In this document: one piece after another, positions 16,394 through 25,676 of the stretch
Position numbering within the stretch: position 1 is the stretch's first letter
Layout of the letters: every line of letters begins with the position of its first letter
Source of the DNA: Roseomonas sp. E05
Lineage (GTDB): Bacteria; Pseudomonadota; Alphaproteobacteria; Acetobacterales; Acetobacteraceae
Direction of reading: 5' to 3'
DNA length: 64,000 bases
Assembly: GCF_030063475.1 (NCBI RefSeq)
Contig: NZ_JASIRT010000001.1
Span: forward strand, 434,001-498,000
The notes under the pieces: model-generated
Database searches by the model: none
Seen by the model: the letters and a program-made list of their open reading frames with translations, nothing else
What the model was told of the DNA's origin: nothing
Position numbers and translations under genes: made by a program

Positions 16394-18094
16394 TCAGAGG
16401 GCCACGGCGTAGGCCGGCCGGCGCGGATCGGCGCCCGCCAGCCGCAGCCCGGTGGCGGGGTCGCTGCGCACCGCCTCCACGCTGCCGGCCAGCCAGGTCC
16501 AGTCCGGCCAGTCCTTCACCTCGTGCCCGCGCGCCCGCAGGGCGTCCCGCGTCACGGGATCGATGCGGCCCTCCACCGCCAGCCGCGCCGGGAAGTAGTC
16601 ATAGGGCGCGAAGGAGGATGGGAAGGAGTAGGAGGCGACGCGCGGCGCCTCGATCGCCTCCTGCAGGTCCATGCCGAAATGCAGGTGGTTGAGCAGCACC
16701 TGGAGCATGGCCTGGATCTGCACGTCGCCGCCCGGCGTGCCCAGGGGCATGACGCCGCCATCGCGCAGCACCACCATGGCCGGGTTGGGCGTCAGCCGAG
16801 GCCGCCGCCCTGGCCCGACGCCGCAGGGATGCGCGGGGTCGGGCCGCGACTGCGTGCCACGGCCGGAGGCGATGATGCCGAGGCCGGGAATAACCGGGCC
16901 GTTGTAGGTGCCGTCCGAGGGCGTGGCGGAGAAGGCGTTGCCCTCGGCATCCACCACGGCGACGTAGGAGGTGTCGGGCTCGATGGCCGGCATCGGGCGC
17001 GTGCTGGGAGGGGGCAGTTCGGTCCCTGCCCCGAGCAGCGGCTCCGGCATGCCGGGATGCGCCCGCGCCGGGTCCATGCCGGCGAGGCGGGCGGCGAGAT
17101 GGGCCTCGCCCAGCAGGGCGTCGATCGGCACCTCGGCGAAGGCGGGGTCGGCGAAGTGGTATTCGCGGTCGGCCATCGCCGCCTTCAGGCACTCGGCCAT
17201 CAGGTGCAGGTAGTCCGGGCTGTTGTGGGCCATGCCGTGGAAGCCGGCGCGCTCCATCAGCAGCAGCGCCTCCAGCAGCGCCGGGCCCTGGCACCAGGGG
17301 CCGCAGGTGGTCACCTGATGGCCACGCCAGCCGCGGGTGACGACCGGCTCCAGGCGGGAGTGGAAGCCGGCCATGTCCTCCGCCGAGAGATAGCCGCCCT
17401 CGGACTGGATGAAGTTCACGATCGTCCGGGCGATGTCGCCGCGGTAGAAGGCGTGGTGCGCGGCGGCCAGCCCGGCGAGCCGGCCCTTCGCCGCCGCCGC
17501 GCGCCGGTCCTCATCGGCCATGTGGCGCAGCATGGCGGCGAGGTCGGCCTGGCGGAACAGCGCCCCCTCCGGCGGCGGCGCGCCGCCCGGCAGAAAGATG
17601 GCGGCGTTGCTCGGCCAGCGCGCATAGTCCTTCACATGCTCGGCGATGCTGTCGGCCAGCAGCTTGTAGACGCGGAAGCCCTCCTCGGCGCAGCGGATGG
17701 CGGGCTCCGCCACCTGGGCGAAGCCGAGCCGGCCATGCCGCTCCAGCGCGGTGATCCAGGCATCCGGCGCGGCCGGCACCACGGTGCGCAGCACGCCCTG
17801 CGGCATACGCCCGCCATGTTCGCGCATGAAGAGATCCGCCGGCAGGGCGCGCGGCCAGTGACCGAGGCCGGCGATGCTCTCCATCGTGCCGTCGGCGCGG
17901 CGGATCAGGATCGGCGCCACGCCACCGATATTGACGATGTCCGGCTGCACCACGCCGAGCACCAGCCCGGCGGCGACCCCGGCGTCGATGGCGTTGCCGC
18001 CGGCCTCCAGGATGGCGAAGCCGGCGCTGGCGGCGAGATAGTGCCCGGCGCTGACGGCGTGCCGGGCACCGGCGATGAGGGGGCGCGTCGCCAT
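16394..18094 (-). CDS. Gamma-glutamyltransferase family protein (Ntn-hydrolase)
   Basis: The 566-residue protein belongs to the gamma-glutamyltranspeptidase family, which cleaves gamma-glutamyl bonds after self-processing at a Thr. The family start is present (SAGHYLAASAGFAILEAGGN), the putative nucleophile is Thr375 in EPDTSYVAVVDAEGNAFS, and GTPGGDVQIQ matches the oxyanion-hole Gly-Gly region. It has no signal peptide, unlike the periplasmic GGT of E. coli, so it is closer to cytoplasmic family members. Its ATG overlaps the stop of the upstream binding-protein gene by one base (TGATG), indicating coupling and suggesting use of an imported gamma-glutamyl peptide; that link is inference. Confidence 0.9.
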   Translation of the reverse strand: MATRPLIAGARHAVSAGHYLAASAGFAILEAGGNAIDAGVAAGLVLGVVQPDIVNIGGVAPILIRRADGTMESIAGLGHWPRALPADLFMREHGGRMPQGVLRTVVPAAPDAWITALERHGRLGFAQVAEPAIRCAEEGFRVYKLLADSIAEHVKDYARWPSNAAIFLPGGAPPPEGALFRQADLAAMLRHMADEDRRAAAAKGRLAGLAAAHHAFYRGDIARTIVNFIQSEGGYLSAEDMAGFHSRLEPVVTRGWRGHQVTTCGPWCQGPALLEALLLMERAGFHGMAHNSPDYLHLMAECLKAAMADREYHFADPAFAEVPIDALLGEAHLAARLAGMDPARAHPGMPEPLLGAGTELPPPSTRPMPAIEPDTSYVAVVDAEGNAFSATPSDGTYNGPVIPGLGIIASGRGTQSRPDPAHPCGVGPGRRPRLTPNPAMVVLRDGGVMPLGTPGGDVQIQAMLQVLLNHLHFGMDLQEAIEAPRVASYSFPSSFAPYDYFPARLAVEGRIDPVTRDALRARGHEVKDWPDWTWLAGSVEAVRSDPATGLRLAGADPRRPAYAVAL

Positions 18095-19692
18095 CAGCGG
18101 GCGGCCTGCGCGGGGTGGGCGTAATAGGCGACCATCTGTTCGTCCATGCGGGGGGTGTACTCGACGCTCTTCTGCCCGGCGGCGATCGTCACCTGGTTGT
18201 AGAGCGGGATGATGGGGAAGCGCTCGATGGCGGCGCGCATGGCGCTGCGCAGCGCCGCCTCCCGGCCATCGTCCATGCGGATGATGGCGGCATCGATGAT
18301 CCGGTCCATCTCCGGGTCGCTGAAGGCGCCGCGATTGCCCTGGCCGAAGGCCTGCGCGACGTTTCGCGTGTGGACCGAGGTCGAGAGGATGTAGCTCGGA
18401 TCGCGCGAGGAGGAGAGCGAGAGGCCATAGAGCATCAGCGGCAGGTCGTTCTTGCCGTAGACGGTGCGCGGGAAGAAGATGCTGCTCGGCTGCGTCTCCA
18501 CCTTGGCCTGCAGCCCCAGCCGGGCGAGCATCTGCCCCACCACCTGGCAGACCCGTGCGTCGTTGACGAAGCGGTTGTTGGTGCAGCCGACCGTCAGGCC
18601 GAAGCCGTCGGGGTAGCCGGCCTCGGCGAGCAGGCGCCGCGCCGCGTCGGGGTCGGCGCGCGGCGCCGGGAAATCCGGGTCATGACCGGCGAACTGCTCG
18701 GGCACCATCTGGCCGGTGGGAATCGCCTGCCCGTCCATGGCGCGCTCGGCCAGGGCCTGGCGGTCCATCGCCAGGGAGAGCGCCCGCCGCACCCGCACAT
18801 CGCGCAGCGGGTTCTCCTTCAGCGGCTGCCCCTGGGCGTCGGTCAGCAGCGGCAGCGTCTCCGCGCCGACCTGCGGGATCAGGAACATGATGCGGTCGGA
18901 GTTGCGCTTGAAGACGCGCACCTGCCCCTCGCGCTCCAGCCGCGCCGCATCGGCGGGGGCGACGTCCTCGATCAGGTCCACGTCGCCGGCGAGCAGCGCC
19001 GCGATGCGCGCGGCGTCATTGCCGATGACGCGCAGGCTGACATGCCCATAGGCCGCCTTCTCGCCCCAGAAGGCCTCGTTGCGGGTGAGCGACATGCCCT
19101 CGGCGCCGCGGAAATTCTCCAGCCGGAAGGGGCCGGTGCCGATCGCCGCCTTGCCGGAGGTGAAGTCGGCCGTGCTGGCATTCTCCGCGGCCCGCCTGGA
19201 GACGACGAAGATGTTGGTGAGCTGCCCCATCAGCGTCGGGTTCGGTCGGTCGGTGGTCAGCCGCACCGTGTAGGGGTCCACCACCTGCACGTCCCGGAGG
19301 GTGCGCAGGTTGGAGGTATAGGGGCCGGGGTTGTTCGGCACCTTCGGCACGCGCGCCAGGGTGAAGGCGACGTCCTCGGCGGTGAAGGGGCTGCCGTCAT
19401 GGAAGGTGACGCCACGGCGCAGTTTCAGCTCCCAGGTGGTCTCGTCCACCGCCCGCCAGGCCTCGACGATGCCTGGCACCATCCGGCTTTCCGGGTCGCG
19501 GTTGATCAGGCTGTCATAGAGATGACGCGCCGCCGCCATGTTCGGCCCGACGAAGAGAAAATGCGGGTCGATGCCGAAGGGCGCCTGCACGCCGACGGTG
19601 AGTTGCTGCGCCTGGGCCGGGGCGGCGAGGCCGAGCGCGAGGCCGAGAAGGGCGAGGCGGGCCGGAAGTCGGGAAAGCCGGGCTCTGCGCAA
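18094..19692 (-). CDS. ABC transporter substrate-binding protein, peptide family (SBP_bac_5), TTG start
   Basis: Read from the TTG at 19692 (532 aa), the protein starts with RRARLSRLPARLALLGLALG and a signal peptide ending near AQA. GAGGAG lies eight bases before that TTG, and no ATG gives a sensible signal sequence. Fold markers are LRRGVTFHDGSPFTAEDVAF, IGTGPFRLENF, NEAFWGEKAAYGH, DVRVRRALSLAMDRQALAE and DPDAARRLLAEAGYPDGF. Substrates of the family include peptides and glutathione. No permease or ATPase genes are adjacent, but the gene is coupled to the gamma-glutamyltransferase downstream. Confidence 0.88.
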   Translation of the reverse strand: MRRARLSRLPARLALLGLALGLAAPAQAQQLTVGVQAPFGIDPHFLFVGPNMAAARHLYDSLINRDPESRMVPGIVEAWRAVDETTWELKLRRGVTFHDGSPFTAEDVAFTLARVPKVPNNPGPYTSNLRTLRDVQVVDPYTVRLTTDRPNPTLMGQLTNIFVVSRRAAENASTADFTSGKAAIGTGPFRLENFRGAEGMSLTRNEAFWGEKAAYGHVSLRVIGNDAARIAALLAGDVDLIEDVAPADAARLEREGQVRVFKRNSDRIMFLIPQVGAETLPLLTDAQGQPLKENPLRDVRVRRALSLAMDRQALAERAMDGQAIPTGQMVPEQFAGHDPDFPAPRADPDAARRLLAEAGYPDGFGLTVGCTNNRFVNDARVCQVVGQMLARLGLQAKVETQPSSIFFPRTVYGKNDLPLMLYGLSLSSSRDPSYILSTSVHTRNVAQAFGQGNRGAFSDPEMDRIIDAAIIRMDDGREAALRSAMRAAIERFPIIPLYNQVTIAAGQKSVEYTPRMDEQMVAYYAHPAQAAR

Positions 19693-20119
19693 GGCGGGTG
19701 CTCCTCTGCTGCCTGGGCGGAGCCGCCGGTCCTGCACGGCCGTGGCGCATCGCTGCGGGCCTTCGCGGCGAGGCCAGGCGGAGCAGGCGGTGCGCCGCGA
19801 AGATGTTGCACAGGCATCCAAGCAGATTCAGGCGACGGCGCAAGTCCGCGGGGCGGCGCCTGGCACGCCCTGCGAGCCCTCGGCGCCGCGCTTCCTCCCC
19901 CGCCCACTCTCCGGGTGCTTCAGCAGCGTTCACGCTTCCGGCGCGTGAAATCTGCCGGGGAGGTGAAGTCGCTTCAGCTTGATGTGGATCATGGCGTCGC
20001 TCACAGTCATCGCTTCAGGCTTGGGAATTCAGGCTTCTTGGGCGCGGGTTGAGTGATCGGCGGCCCTGCCGGGGCCGCCGGTGGCTTGTCCCGCGCCGCT
20101 GTCGGAGAAACGGACATCC
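19693..20119. other. Divergent intergenic region, binding protein / glgA
   Basis: About 430 bases without a supported gene. The right end contains a hairpin with arms CGGCGGCCC (20058-20066) and GGGCCGCCG (20072-20080), about 40 bases before glgA, which could act in the glgA leader or as a terminator. Frames crossing the region lack ribosome binding sites and recognisable sequence. Confidence 0.4.
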
Positions 20120-21610
20120 ATGAGGGTGCTCTTCGTCACCAGCGAGTTCGCGGGGCTCGCCAAGGCAGGGGGGCTCGGGGATGTCTCCGCAGCCCTGCCC
20201 CGCGCCCTGATCAGGCAAGGCGTCGATATCCGCGTGGTGATGCCGGCCTATCCGGACGTGCTGGCGCGCACCTCCGGCGTGGAAGTGGTCGGCGAGTTGC
20301 CCGGGCGGGCGGAAATCCCTCCCTGCAGCATCGGCCGGGTGCGGCTGGAGGATGGGCTGATCCTCTACCTGCTCATCGCGCCCGCGCTCTATGACCGGCC
20401 GGGCAATCCCTACTGCGCGCCCGGTGGCGAGGAATGGCCGGACCAGGACCTGCGCTTCGGCCGCCTCTCGCTGGCCGCGGCGGACATGGCGCGCGGCATC
20501 GGCGGGCTGGGCTGGGTGCCCGACCTGCTGCATGTGAACGACTGGCCTGGCAGCCTCGCCCCCGCCTACCTGCACTGGGACGGCGCCACCGTGCCGAGCC
20601 TGCTGACGGCGCACAACGTGGCGCATCAGGGCGTCTTCCCCGCCGGCCGCCGCGCCGCGCTCGGCATCCCGGAGAGCGCCTTCGCCATGGAGGGGGTGGA
20701 GTTCTACGGCAATATCGCCTTCCTGAAGGCCGGGCTGTTCTATGCCAGCCATGTCTGCGCCGTCAGCCGGACCTATGCGCGGGAGATCACCACCCCGGAA
20801 TTCGGCGGCGGCCTGCACGGACTGCTCGCCGGGCTGGCCGAGCAGGGTCGCCTCTCCGGCATCGTCAACGGCATCGACGAGAGCTGGGATCCGGCGCGCG
20901 ACCCCTACCTGCCCTACCACTTCCAGGCCGAGGACCAGCTCGGCAAGCGGAAGCTGGCCGAGCTGGTGCGCACCAGCCTCTGCCTGGAGCATTCCGAGGG
21001 GCCGCTTTTCGCCATCGTCTCGCGCCTCGTTCACCAGAAGGGGCTGGACCTGGTGGCGGAAGCGGCGCCGGAGATCGTCCGCATGGGCGGGCAGATCGCC
21101 ATCCTCGGCATGGGGCAGCCCGCGGTCGAGCAGCTGCTGCACCGCGTCTCCCGCGCCCACCGCGACCAGATCGGCCTGCTGGTCGGCTTCAACGAGCCGA
21201 TGGCGCACCGGATCATCGCCGGCAGCGACTTCCTGCTGATGCCCTCCCGCTTCGAACCCTGCGGGCTGACCCAGTTGCAGGCGCAGCATTGCGGCACCCT
21301 GCCGATCGCGCATGCCACGGGCGGACTGGTGGACACCATCGAGGATGGCGGCACCGGCCTGCTGTTCGAGGAGGCCAGCGTGGAGGGGCTGCTCGGTGCC
21401 TGCCGGCGTGCCTTCGAGGTGTTCTCCCGCCCCGCCGAGCTGCTGCGGATGCGAGGGCGGGCGATGGCCCGCGCCTTCAGCTGGGGCCGCTCGGCCGAGC
21501 ATTACCGGGAACTCTACAGCCTTCTGCTGGACGGCTCAGAGCCATCCTCAAAACCGCAGCCCCGCCCGAAGCGGCTGATGCGGCGCTCCGGCCTGGTCCG
21601 GGCGGCCTGA
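20120..21610 (+). CDS. glgA: Glycogen synthase GlgA (GT5)
   Basis: GlgA extends alpha-1,4-glucan chains from ADP-glucose. The 496-residue protein has the N-terminal MRVLFVTSEFAGLAKAGGLGDVSAALP signature (written here in parts: VTSEFAGLAK, AGGLGDVSAALP) with the substrate-contacting Lys at residue 15. It also has HNVAHQGVF, IVNGIDESWDPARDPYLP, SRLVHQKGLDL and the acceptor/donor site PSRFEPCGLTQL with ATGGLVDTI. The ATG at 20120 is immediately followed by family sequence; upstream in-frame ATGs add unrelated residues. It is the first of three co-directional glycogen genes, 119 bases before glgX. Confidence 0.95.
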   Translation: MRVLFVTSEFAGLAKAGGLGDVSAALPRALIRQGVDIRVVMPAYPDVLARTSGVEVVGELPGRAEIPPCSIGRVRLEDGLILYLLIAPALYDRPGNPYCAPGGEEWPDQDLRFGRLSLAAADMARGIGGLGWVPDLLHVNDWPGSLAPAYLHWDGATVPSLLTAHNVAHQGVFPAGRRAALGIPESAFAMEGVEFYGNIAFLKAGLFYASHVCAVSRTYAREITTPEFGGGLHGLLAGLAEQGRLSGIVNGIDESWDPARDPYLPYHFQAEDQLGKRKLAELVRTSLCLEHSEGPLFAIVSRLVHQKGLDLVAEAAPEIVRMGGQIAILGMGQPAVEQLLHRVSRAHRDQIGLLVGFNEPMAHRIIAGSDFLLMPSRFEPCGLTQLQAQHCGTLPIAHATGGLVDTIEDGGTGLLFEEASVEGLLGACRRAFEVFSRPAELLRMRGRAMARAFSWGRSAEHYRELYSLLLDGSEPSSKPQPRPKRLMRRSGLVRAA

Positions 21611-21729
21611 CCGGGCGGCCCGACCGGGCGCGCCGCCGCGCGGCTGACCTGGATCAGGTCGCCCGCGCGCGGAACGTGGCTTCCTGACCAGGGGGCGGGC
21701 GATCCGCTGCAAGGCTGAAGGAAAGTCGC

Positions 21730-23787
21730 ATGGAGCCGACTGCAGCGGCAGGGTCTTGCCGCAGGAGGCGGCGCGGGCCGGGCGCGCCGCTGCCGGACGA
21801 CCTCGCGATAGCGCCCGGCGCGCCGCTGCCGCTCGGCGCCTCCGAGACCAGCGACGGCTACAACATCGCCGTGGTCAGCCGCCACGCGACGCGGCTCTCG
21901 GTCGTCCTGTTCGATCCGCAGGGCGCGGTGCTGCGCACCATTCCGCTCGATCCCGTCCTGCACCGGACAGGGGATGTCTGGCACCTGCGGATCGCCGGCG
22001 CGCTGCAGGGCTGCGCCTATGCGCTGCGGGCCGAAGGCCCCTGGGCGCCGGAGGAAGGGCACCGCTTCGATCCGCGCGCCCTGCTGCTCGACCCCTACGC
22101 CACCGCCCTCACCGGCCGCCCCCGCCCCGGCGAGGCGCGCTGCCTGCTCGCCGACCGCCGCTTCGACTGGGAGGGCGACGCGCCGCCCCGGCATGCCTGG
22201 CGCGACACGGTCATCTACGAGACGCATGTGCGCGGCTTCACCCTGCATCCCTCCTCCGGCGTGCTGCATGCGGGGCGCTTCCTCGGCGTGGCGGAGATGA
22301 TTCCCTATCTCCAGGCGCTCGGCGTCACCGCCGTGGAGCTGATGCCGGTGCAGGAGGCGCCGGAACTGACGCCCGCCGGTCCGGCGGGCGGGCCGCCGCG
22401 CCCCGACTACTGGGGCTATGACCCGGTCGCGCTCTTTGCGCCACGCATTGCCTATGCGAGCGCCGGGCCGGGCGCCGCGGTCAACGAGTTCAGGACCATG
22501 GTGCGGGCGCTGCACCGCGCCGGGATCGAGGTGATCCTGGACGTGGTCTTCAACCACACCGCCGAGGGTGGCGAGAGCGGCCCGACCTTCTCCTTCCGGG
22601 GCCTCGACAATGCCATCTACTACCTGCTGCGGCCGGATGGCGGCTATGCCGACTACACGGGCTGCCGCAACACGTTGAACTGCAACCACCCGGTCGTCCG
22701 CTCCCTGCTGGTGGACTGCCTGCGCCACTGGGTGACGGAGATGCATGTGGACGGCTTCCGTTTCGACCTGGCCGCCGTGCTCGGGCGCGGCGAGGACGGG
22801 CGCCTGCTGGCCAACCCGCCGCTGCTGGAGCAGATCGCCGAGGACCCGGTGCTGCGTGGCACCAAGCTAATCGCCGAGGCCTGGGACATGGCCGGCGCCT
22901 TTGAGCTGGGGCGCTTCCCGGGCGACCGCTGGGCGGAGTGGAACGCCCGCTACCGCGACGATGTCCGCCGCTTCTGGCGCGGAGATCCGGGCATGACCGG
23001 CGCCTTCGCCACGCGGCTCTGCGGCAGCGAGGATCTCTATGGCGGCCACGGCGCGGGGCCGCTGCGCAGCATCAACTTCGTCACCTGCCATGACGGCCCC
23101 ACGCTGAACGACCTCGTCAGCTATGCACGCCCCCACAATGAGGCGAATGGCGAGGCGGCGGCCCCTCCGCTGGAGGCCTGGGGCGAGAACAACGGCCATG
23201 AGGGACCGGCCGCGGACCCGGGGACCGAGGCCGTGCGGGCGCGGCAGGTGCGCAACATGCTCGCCACCCTGATGCTCTCGCGCGGCGTGCCCATGCTGCT
23301 CGGCGGCGACGAGTTCCGCCGCACGCAGCAGGGCAACACCAATGCCTGGTGCCAGGACAACACGATCTCCTGGTACGACTGGGCCGAGGCACGCCGCCAT
23401 GCGGACCTGATCCGCTTCGTGCGCGGCCTCGCCGGCTTCCGGCGCGCACATCCCGTCCTCTCGGCCGAGCGCTTCTACACGGCGGACGAAATCGCCTGGT
23501 TCGGCCCGGAAGGCGGTCCGCCGGACTGGGGGGGCGCGGAGAATCTCCTGGGCTGCAGGATCGCGGAAGGCGGCGCCGCGCCAGGGGCGCTGTGCCTGCT
23601 GTTCAATGCCAGCCGGAGTCGGAGCGTGACGTTCCGCCTGCCCTCCCCGCCGGCCGGCGCCTGGCGCATCGCCATCGACACCGCTGCGGCGCCTCCCGAT
23701 GATGTGACCGACCCAGGTGCCGAGCCGCAAGCCGGCGATAGCCTGCGCCTGCCGCCAAGGTCTTTACTCGTCCTGGTATCCCGCTGA
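21730..23787 (+). CDS. glgX: Glycogen debranching enzyme GlgX (GH13)
   Basis: GlgX removes alpha-1,6 branches from phosphorylase-limit glycogen. The 685-residue protein has an N-terminal carbohydrate-binding (CBM48-like) domain and a GH13 barrel with all four conserved regions: DVVFNHTAEGG; DGFRFDLAAVLGR (nucleophile Asp); LIAEAWDM (acid/base Glu); FVTCHDGPTLNDLVSY. The GGDEFRRTQQGNTNAWCQDN stretch is typical of GlgX/TreX. E. coli GlgX is 657 residues; the extra length is a Pro/Arg-rich start, so a slightly later start is possible, although GAAGGAAA sits well before ATG 21730. It lies 12 bases before the phosphorylase gene. Confidence 0.94.
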   Translation: MEPTAAAGSCRRRRRGPGAPLPDDLAIAPGAPLPLGASETSDGYNIAVVSRHATRLSVVLFDPQGAVLRTIPLDPVLHRTGDVWHLRIAGALQGCAYALRAEGPWAPEEGHRFDPRALLLDPYATALTGRPRPGEARCLLADRRFDWEGDAPPRHAWRDTVIYETHVRGFTLHPSSGVLHAGRFLGVAEMIPYLQALGVTAVELMPVQEAPELTPAGPAGGPPRPDYWGYDPVALFAPRIAYASAGPGAAVNEFRTMVRALHRAGIEVILDVVFNHTAEGGESGPTFSFRGLDNAIYYLLRPDGGYADYTGCRNTLNCNHPVVRSLLVDCLRHWVTEMHVDGFRFDLAAVLGRGEDGRLLANPPLLEQIAEDPVLRGTKLIAEAWDMAGAFELGRFPGDRWAEWNARYRDDVRRFWRGDPGMTGAFATRLCGSEDLYGGHGAGPLRSINFVTCHDGPTLNDLVSYARPHNEANGEAAAPPLEAWGENNGHEGPAADPGTEAVRARQVRNMLATLMLSRGVPMLLGGDEFRRTQQGNTNAWCQDNTISWYDWAEARRHADLIRFVRGLAGFRRAHPVLSAERFYTADEIAWFGPEGGPPDWGGAENLLGCRIAEGGAAPGALCLLFNASRSRSVTFRLPSPPAGAWRIAIDTAAAPPDDVTDPGAEPQAGDSLRLPPRSLLVLVSR

Positions 23788-23799
23788 CGGAGGCCGCCC

Positions 23800-25494
23800 G
23801 TGACGTCCCTCGACCGCTTTCTGCCGCACACCTGCATCGCCTACCTCTCCATGGAAATCGCGCTGGAGCCGGGAATCCCGACCTATTCGGGCGGCCTTGG
23901 CGTGCTGGCGGGCGACACGGTGCGCTCCTGCGCGGATCTGGAACTGCCGATGGTCTTTGTCACGCTGATCAGCCGGCAGGGCTATCTGCGGCAGAGCATC
24001 GCGCCCGATGGCAGCCAGCAGGAAAGCGCCGACCCCTGGAATCCCGCCGACCACGCGGAGCCGCTGGACGCGGCGGTGGCGGTGCGCATCGATGGGCGGC
24101 CGGTCTGGATCCTGCCCTGGCTCTACCGGCATGAGTGCCCGCATGGCGGCTGTGCGCCGGTCATCCTGCTCGATACAAACCTGGAGGTGAACGACCCGGC
24201 CGACCGCAGCATCACCGACCGGCTCTACGGCGATGGCGAGGACCTGCGCCTCAAGCAGGAGATCGTGCTCGGCATCGGCGGCGAGCGCATCCTGCGCGCG
24301 CTGGGCTTCGAGATCACCACCTGGCATCTCAACGAGGGCCATGCGGCGCTGCTGCCCCTCTCGCTGCTGCGGCGGCATCCGCTGGGCAGGGACGAGCCCC
24401 TCTCCACCGCGCTGCGCTACGACGCGGAACCGGTGCGGGAGCGCTGCGTGTTCACCACGCACACGCCGGTGGAGGCGGGACATGACCGCTTCTCCTACGA
24501 TCTGGTGCACCGGATGATGGGCGACTTCTTCGAGATCGGGCAGCTGAGGCAGCTGGCCGGCGCGGAGGAGCTGAACATGACGCGCCTCGCCCTGAACCTC
24601 AGCGGCTGGGTCAACGGCGTCGCCGCGCGCCATGCCGAAACGGCGCAGCGCATGTTCCCGGGCTACCACATCCATGCCGTGACCAACGGCGTGCATGTGC
24701 CGACCTGGACGCACCCGGCCTTCGCTGCGCTGTTCCAGCAGGTGGCGCCGGAATGGGCGCATGACCCCGGCACGCTGCGCGGCGCCGACCACCTGCCGGA
24801 CGAGGCGGTATGGACCGCGCATATGCAGGCCAAGGGCGAATTGCTCGAGGAGGTGCGGCAGCGCTGCGGCACGGCGCTCGACCCCGCCCTGCCGCTGATC
24901 GTCTTCGCGCGGCGGATGACGGGCTATAAGCGCGCCGACCTGCTGTTCTCCGACCTCGCCCAGCTGCGCAGGATCGCCAGGGAATTCCCTTTCCAGGTGC
25001 TGATGGCCGGCAAGGCACACCCGCGCGACGAAGGCGGCAAGACATTGATCCGCGAGGTGCACGCGCATGCCAGGGAGCTGGCCGGCACGTTGCCCGTCGT
25101 TTTCGTGCCGAACTATGAGATGGGGCTGGCGAAGAAGATGGTGGCCGGCGCCGATATCTGGCTGAACACGCCGCTGCCGCCGATGGAAGCCTCCGGCACC
25201 AGCGGCATGAAGGCGGCCCTGAACGGCGTGCCGCATCTCAGCGTGCTGGATGGCTGGTGGGCGGAGGCCTGTGAGGAAGGTGCGAATGGCTGGGCCATCG
25301 GCAGCGACGGCGGCGCGCCCTCGCAGCACGCCGGGGAGCTTTACGACAAGCTCTGGAGCACCGTCCTGCCCCTCTGGCACCACGACCGCGCGGGCTGGAT
25401 CGCGCTGATGAAGCAGGTCATCTCCCGCTCCGGCTCGCGCTTCAACAGCCAGCGCATGATGCGGCGCTACGCGACGGAAGCCTATCTGCGCTGA
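23800..25494 (+). CDS. glgP: Alpha-glucan phosphorylase, short form (GT35)
   Basis: The enzyme releases glucose-1-phosphate from glycogen or maltodextrin using phosphate and PLP. At 564 residues it belongs to the short phosphorylases, not the roughly 800-residue E. coli type. It begins with [21 protein letters not shown]-type sequence ([23 protein letters not shown]), has [15 protein letters not shown] and [15 protein letters not shown], and near the end [14 protein letters not shown] with the PLP Lys at residue 471. GTG start with GGAGG six bases upstream. glgA, glgX and this gene form one operon; glgB and glgC are not in the window. Confidence 0.92.
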   Translation: MTSLDRFLPHTCIAYLSMEIALEPGIPTYSGGLGVLAGDTVRSCADLELPMVFVTLISRQGYLRQSIAPDGSQQESADPWNPADHAEPLDAAVAVRIDGRPVWILPWLYRHECPHGGCAPVILLDTNLEVNDPADRSITDRLYGDGEDLRLKQEIVLGIGGERILRALGFEITTWHLNEGHAALLPLSLLRRHPLGRDEPLSTALRYDAEPVRERCVFTTHTPVEAGHDRFSYDLVHRMMGDFFEIGQLRQLAGAEELNMTRLALNLSGWVNGVAARHAETAQRMFPGYHIHAVTNGVHVPTWTHPAFAALFQQVAPEWAHDPGTLRGADHLPDEAVWTAHMQAKGELLEEVRQRCGTALDPALPLIVFARRMTGYKRADLLFSDLAQLRRIAREFPFQVLMAGKAHPRDEGGKTLIREVHAHARELAGTLPVVFVPNYEMGLAKKMVAGADIWLNTPLPPMEASGTSGMKAALNGVPHLSVLDGWWAEACEEGANGWAIGSDGGAPSQHAGELYDKLWSTVLPLWHHDRAGWIALMKQVISRSGSRFNSQRMMRRYATEAYLR

Positions 25495-25511
25495 ACGGCC
25501 CCGGAGGGAGG

Positions 25512-25580
25512 TCGGGGAAAGGAATTCCCCCGCCTTCCTTCTTTTTCCTGTCCGTTCAGCGCTCCCCTCCCCCGGAATTC
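25512..25580. repeat. Palindromic repeat, family 1, decayed copy D
   Basis: GGGGAAAGGAATTCCCCC, then CTTCCTTCTTTTTCCTGTC, matches the left arm of the complete elements. The right arm is reduced to CCTCCCCCGGAATTC. It follows the phosphorylase stop codon by 17 bases, again at a gene end. Confidence 0.6.
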
Positions 25581-25676
25581 ACCGGCGGAATGATTCTGCG
25601 ACGCCAGGGATGGCCAAGCCGGAGCGGCCATCGTTCAATGGCGGCCTGTTGTCCCCTGCCGTGCGGAGGAAACCCG

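Noticed and set aside
20058-20080. Riboswitch in front of glgA
   Set aside because: Only a single GC hairpin is visible; none of the conserved riboswitch sequence elements I know is present.
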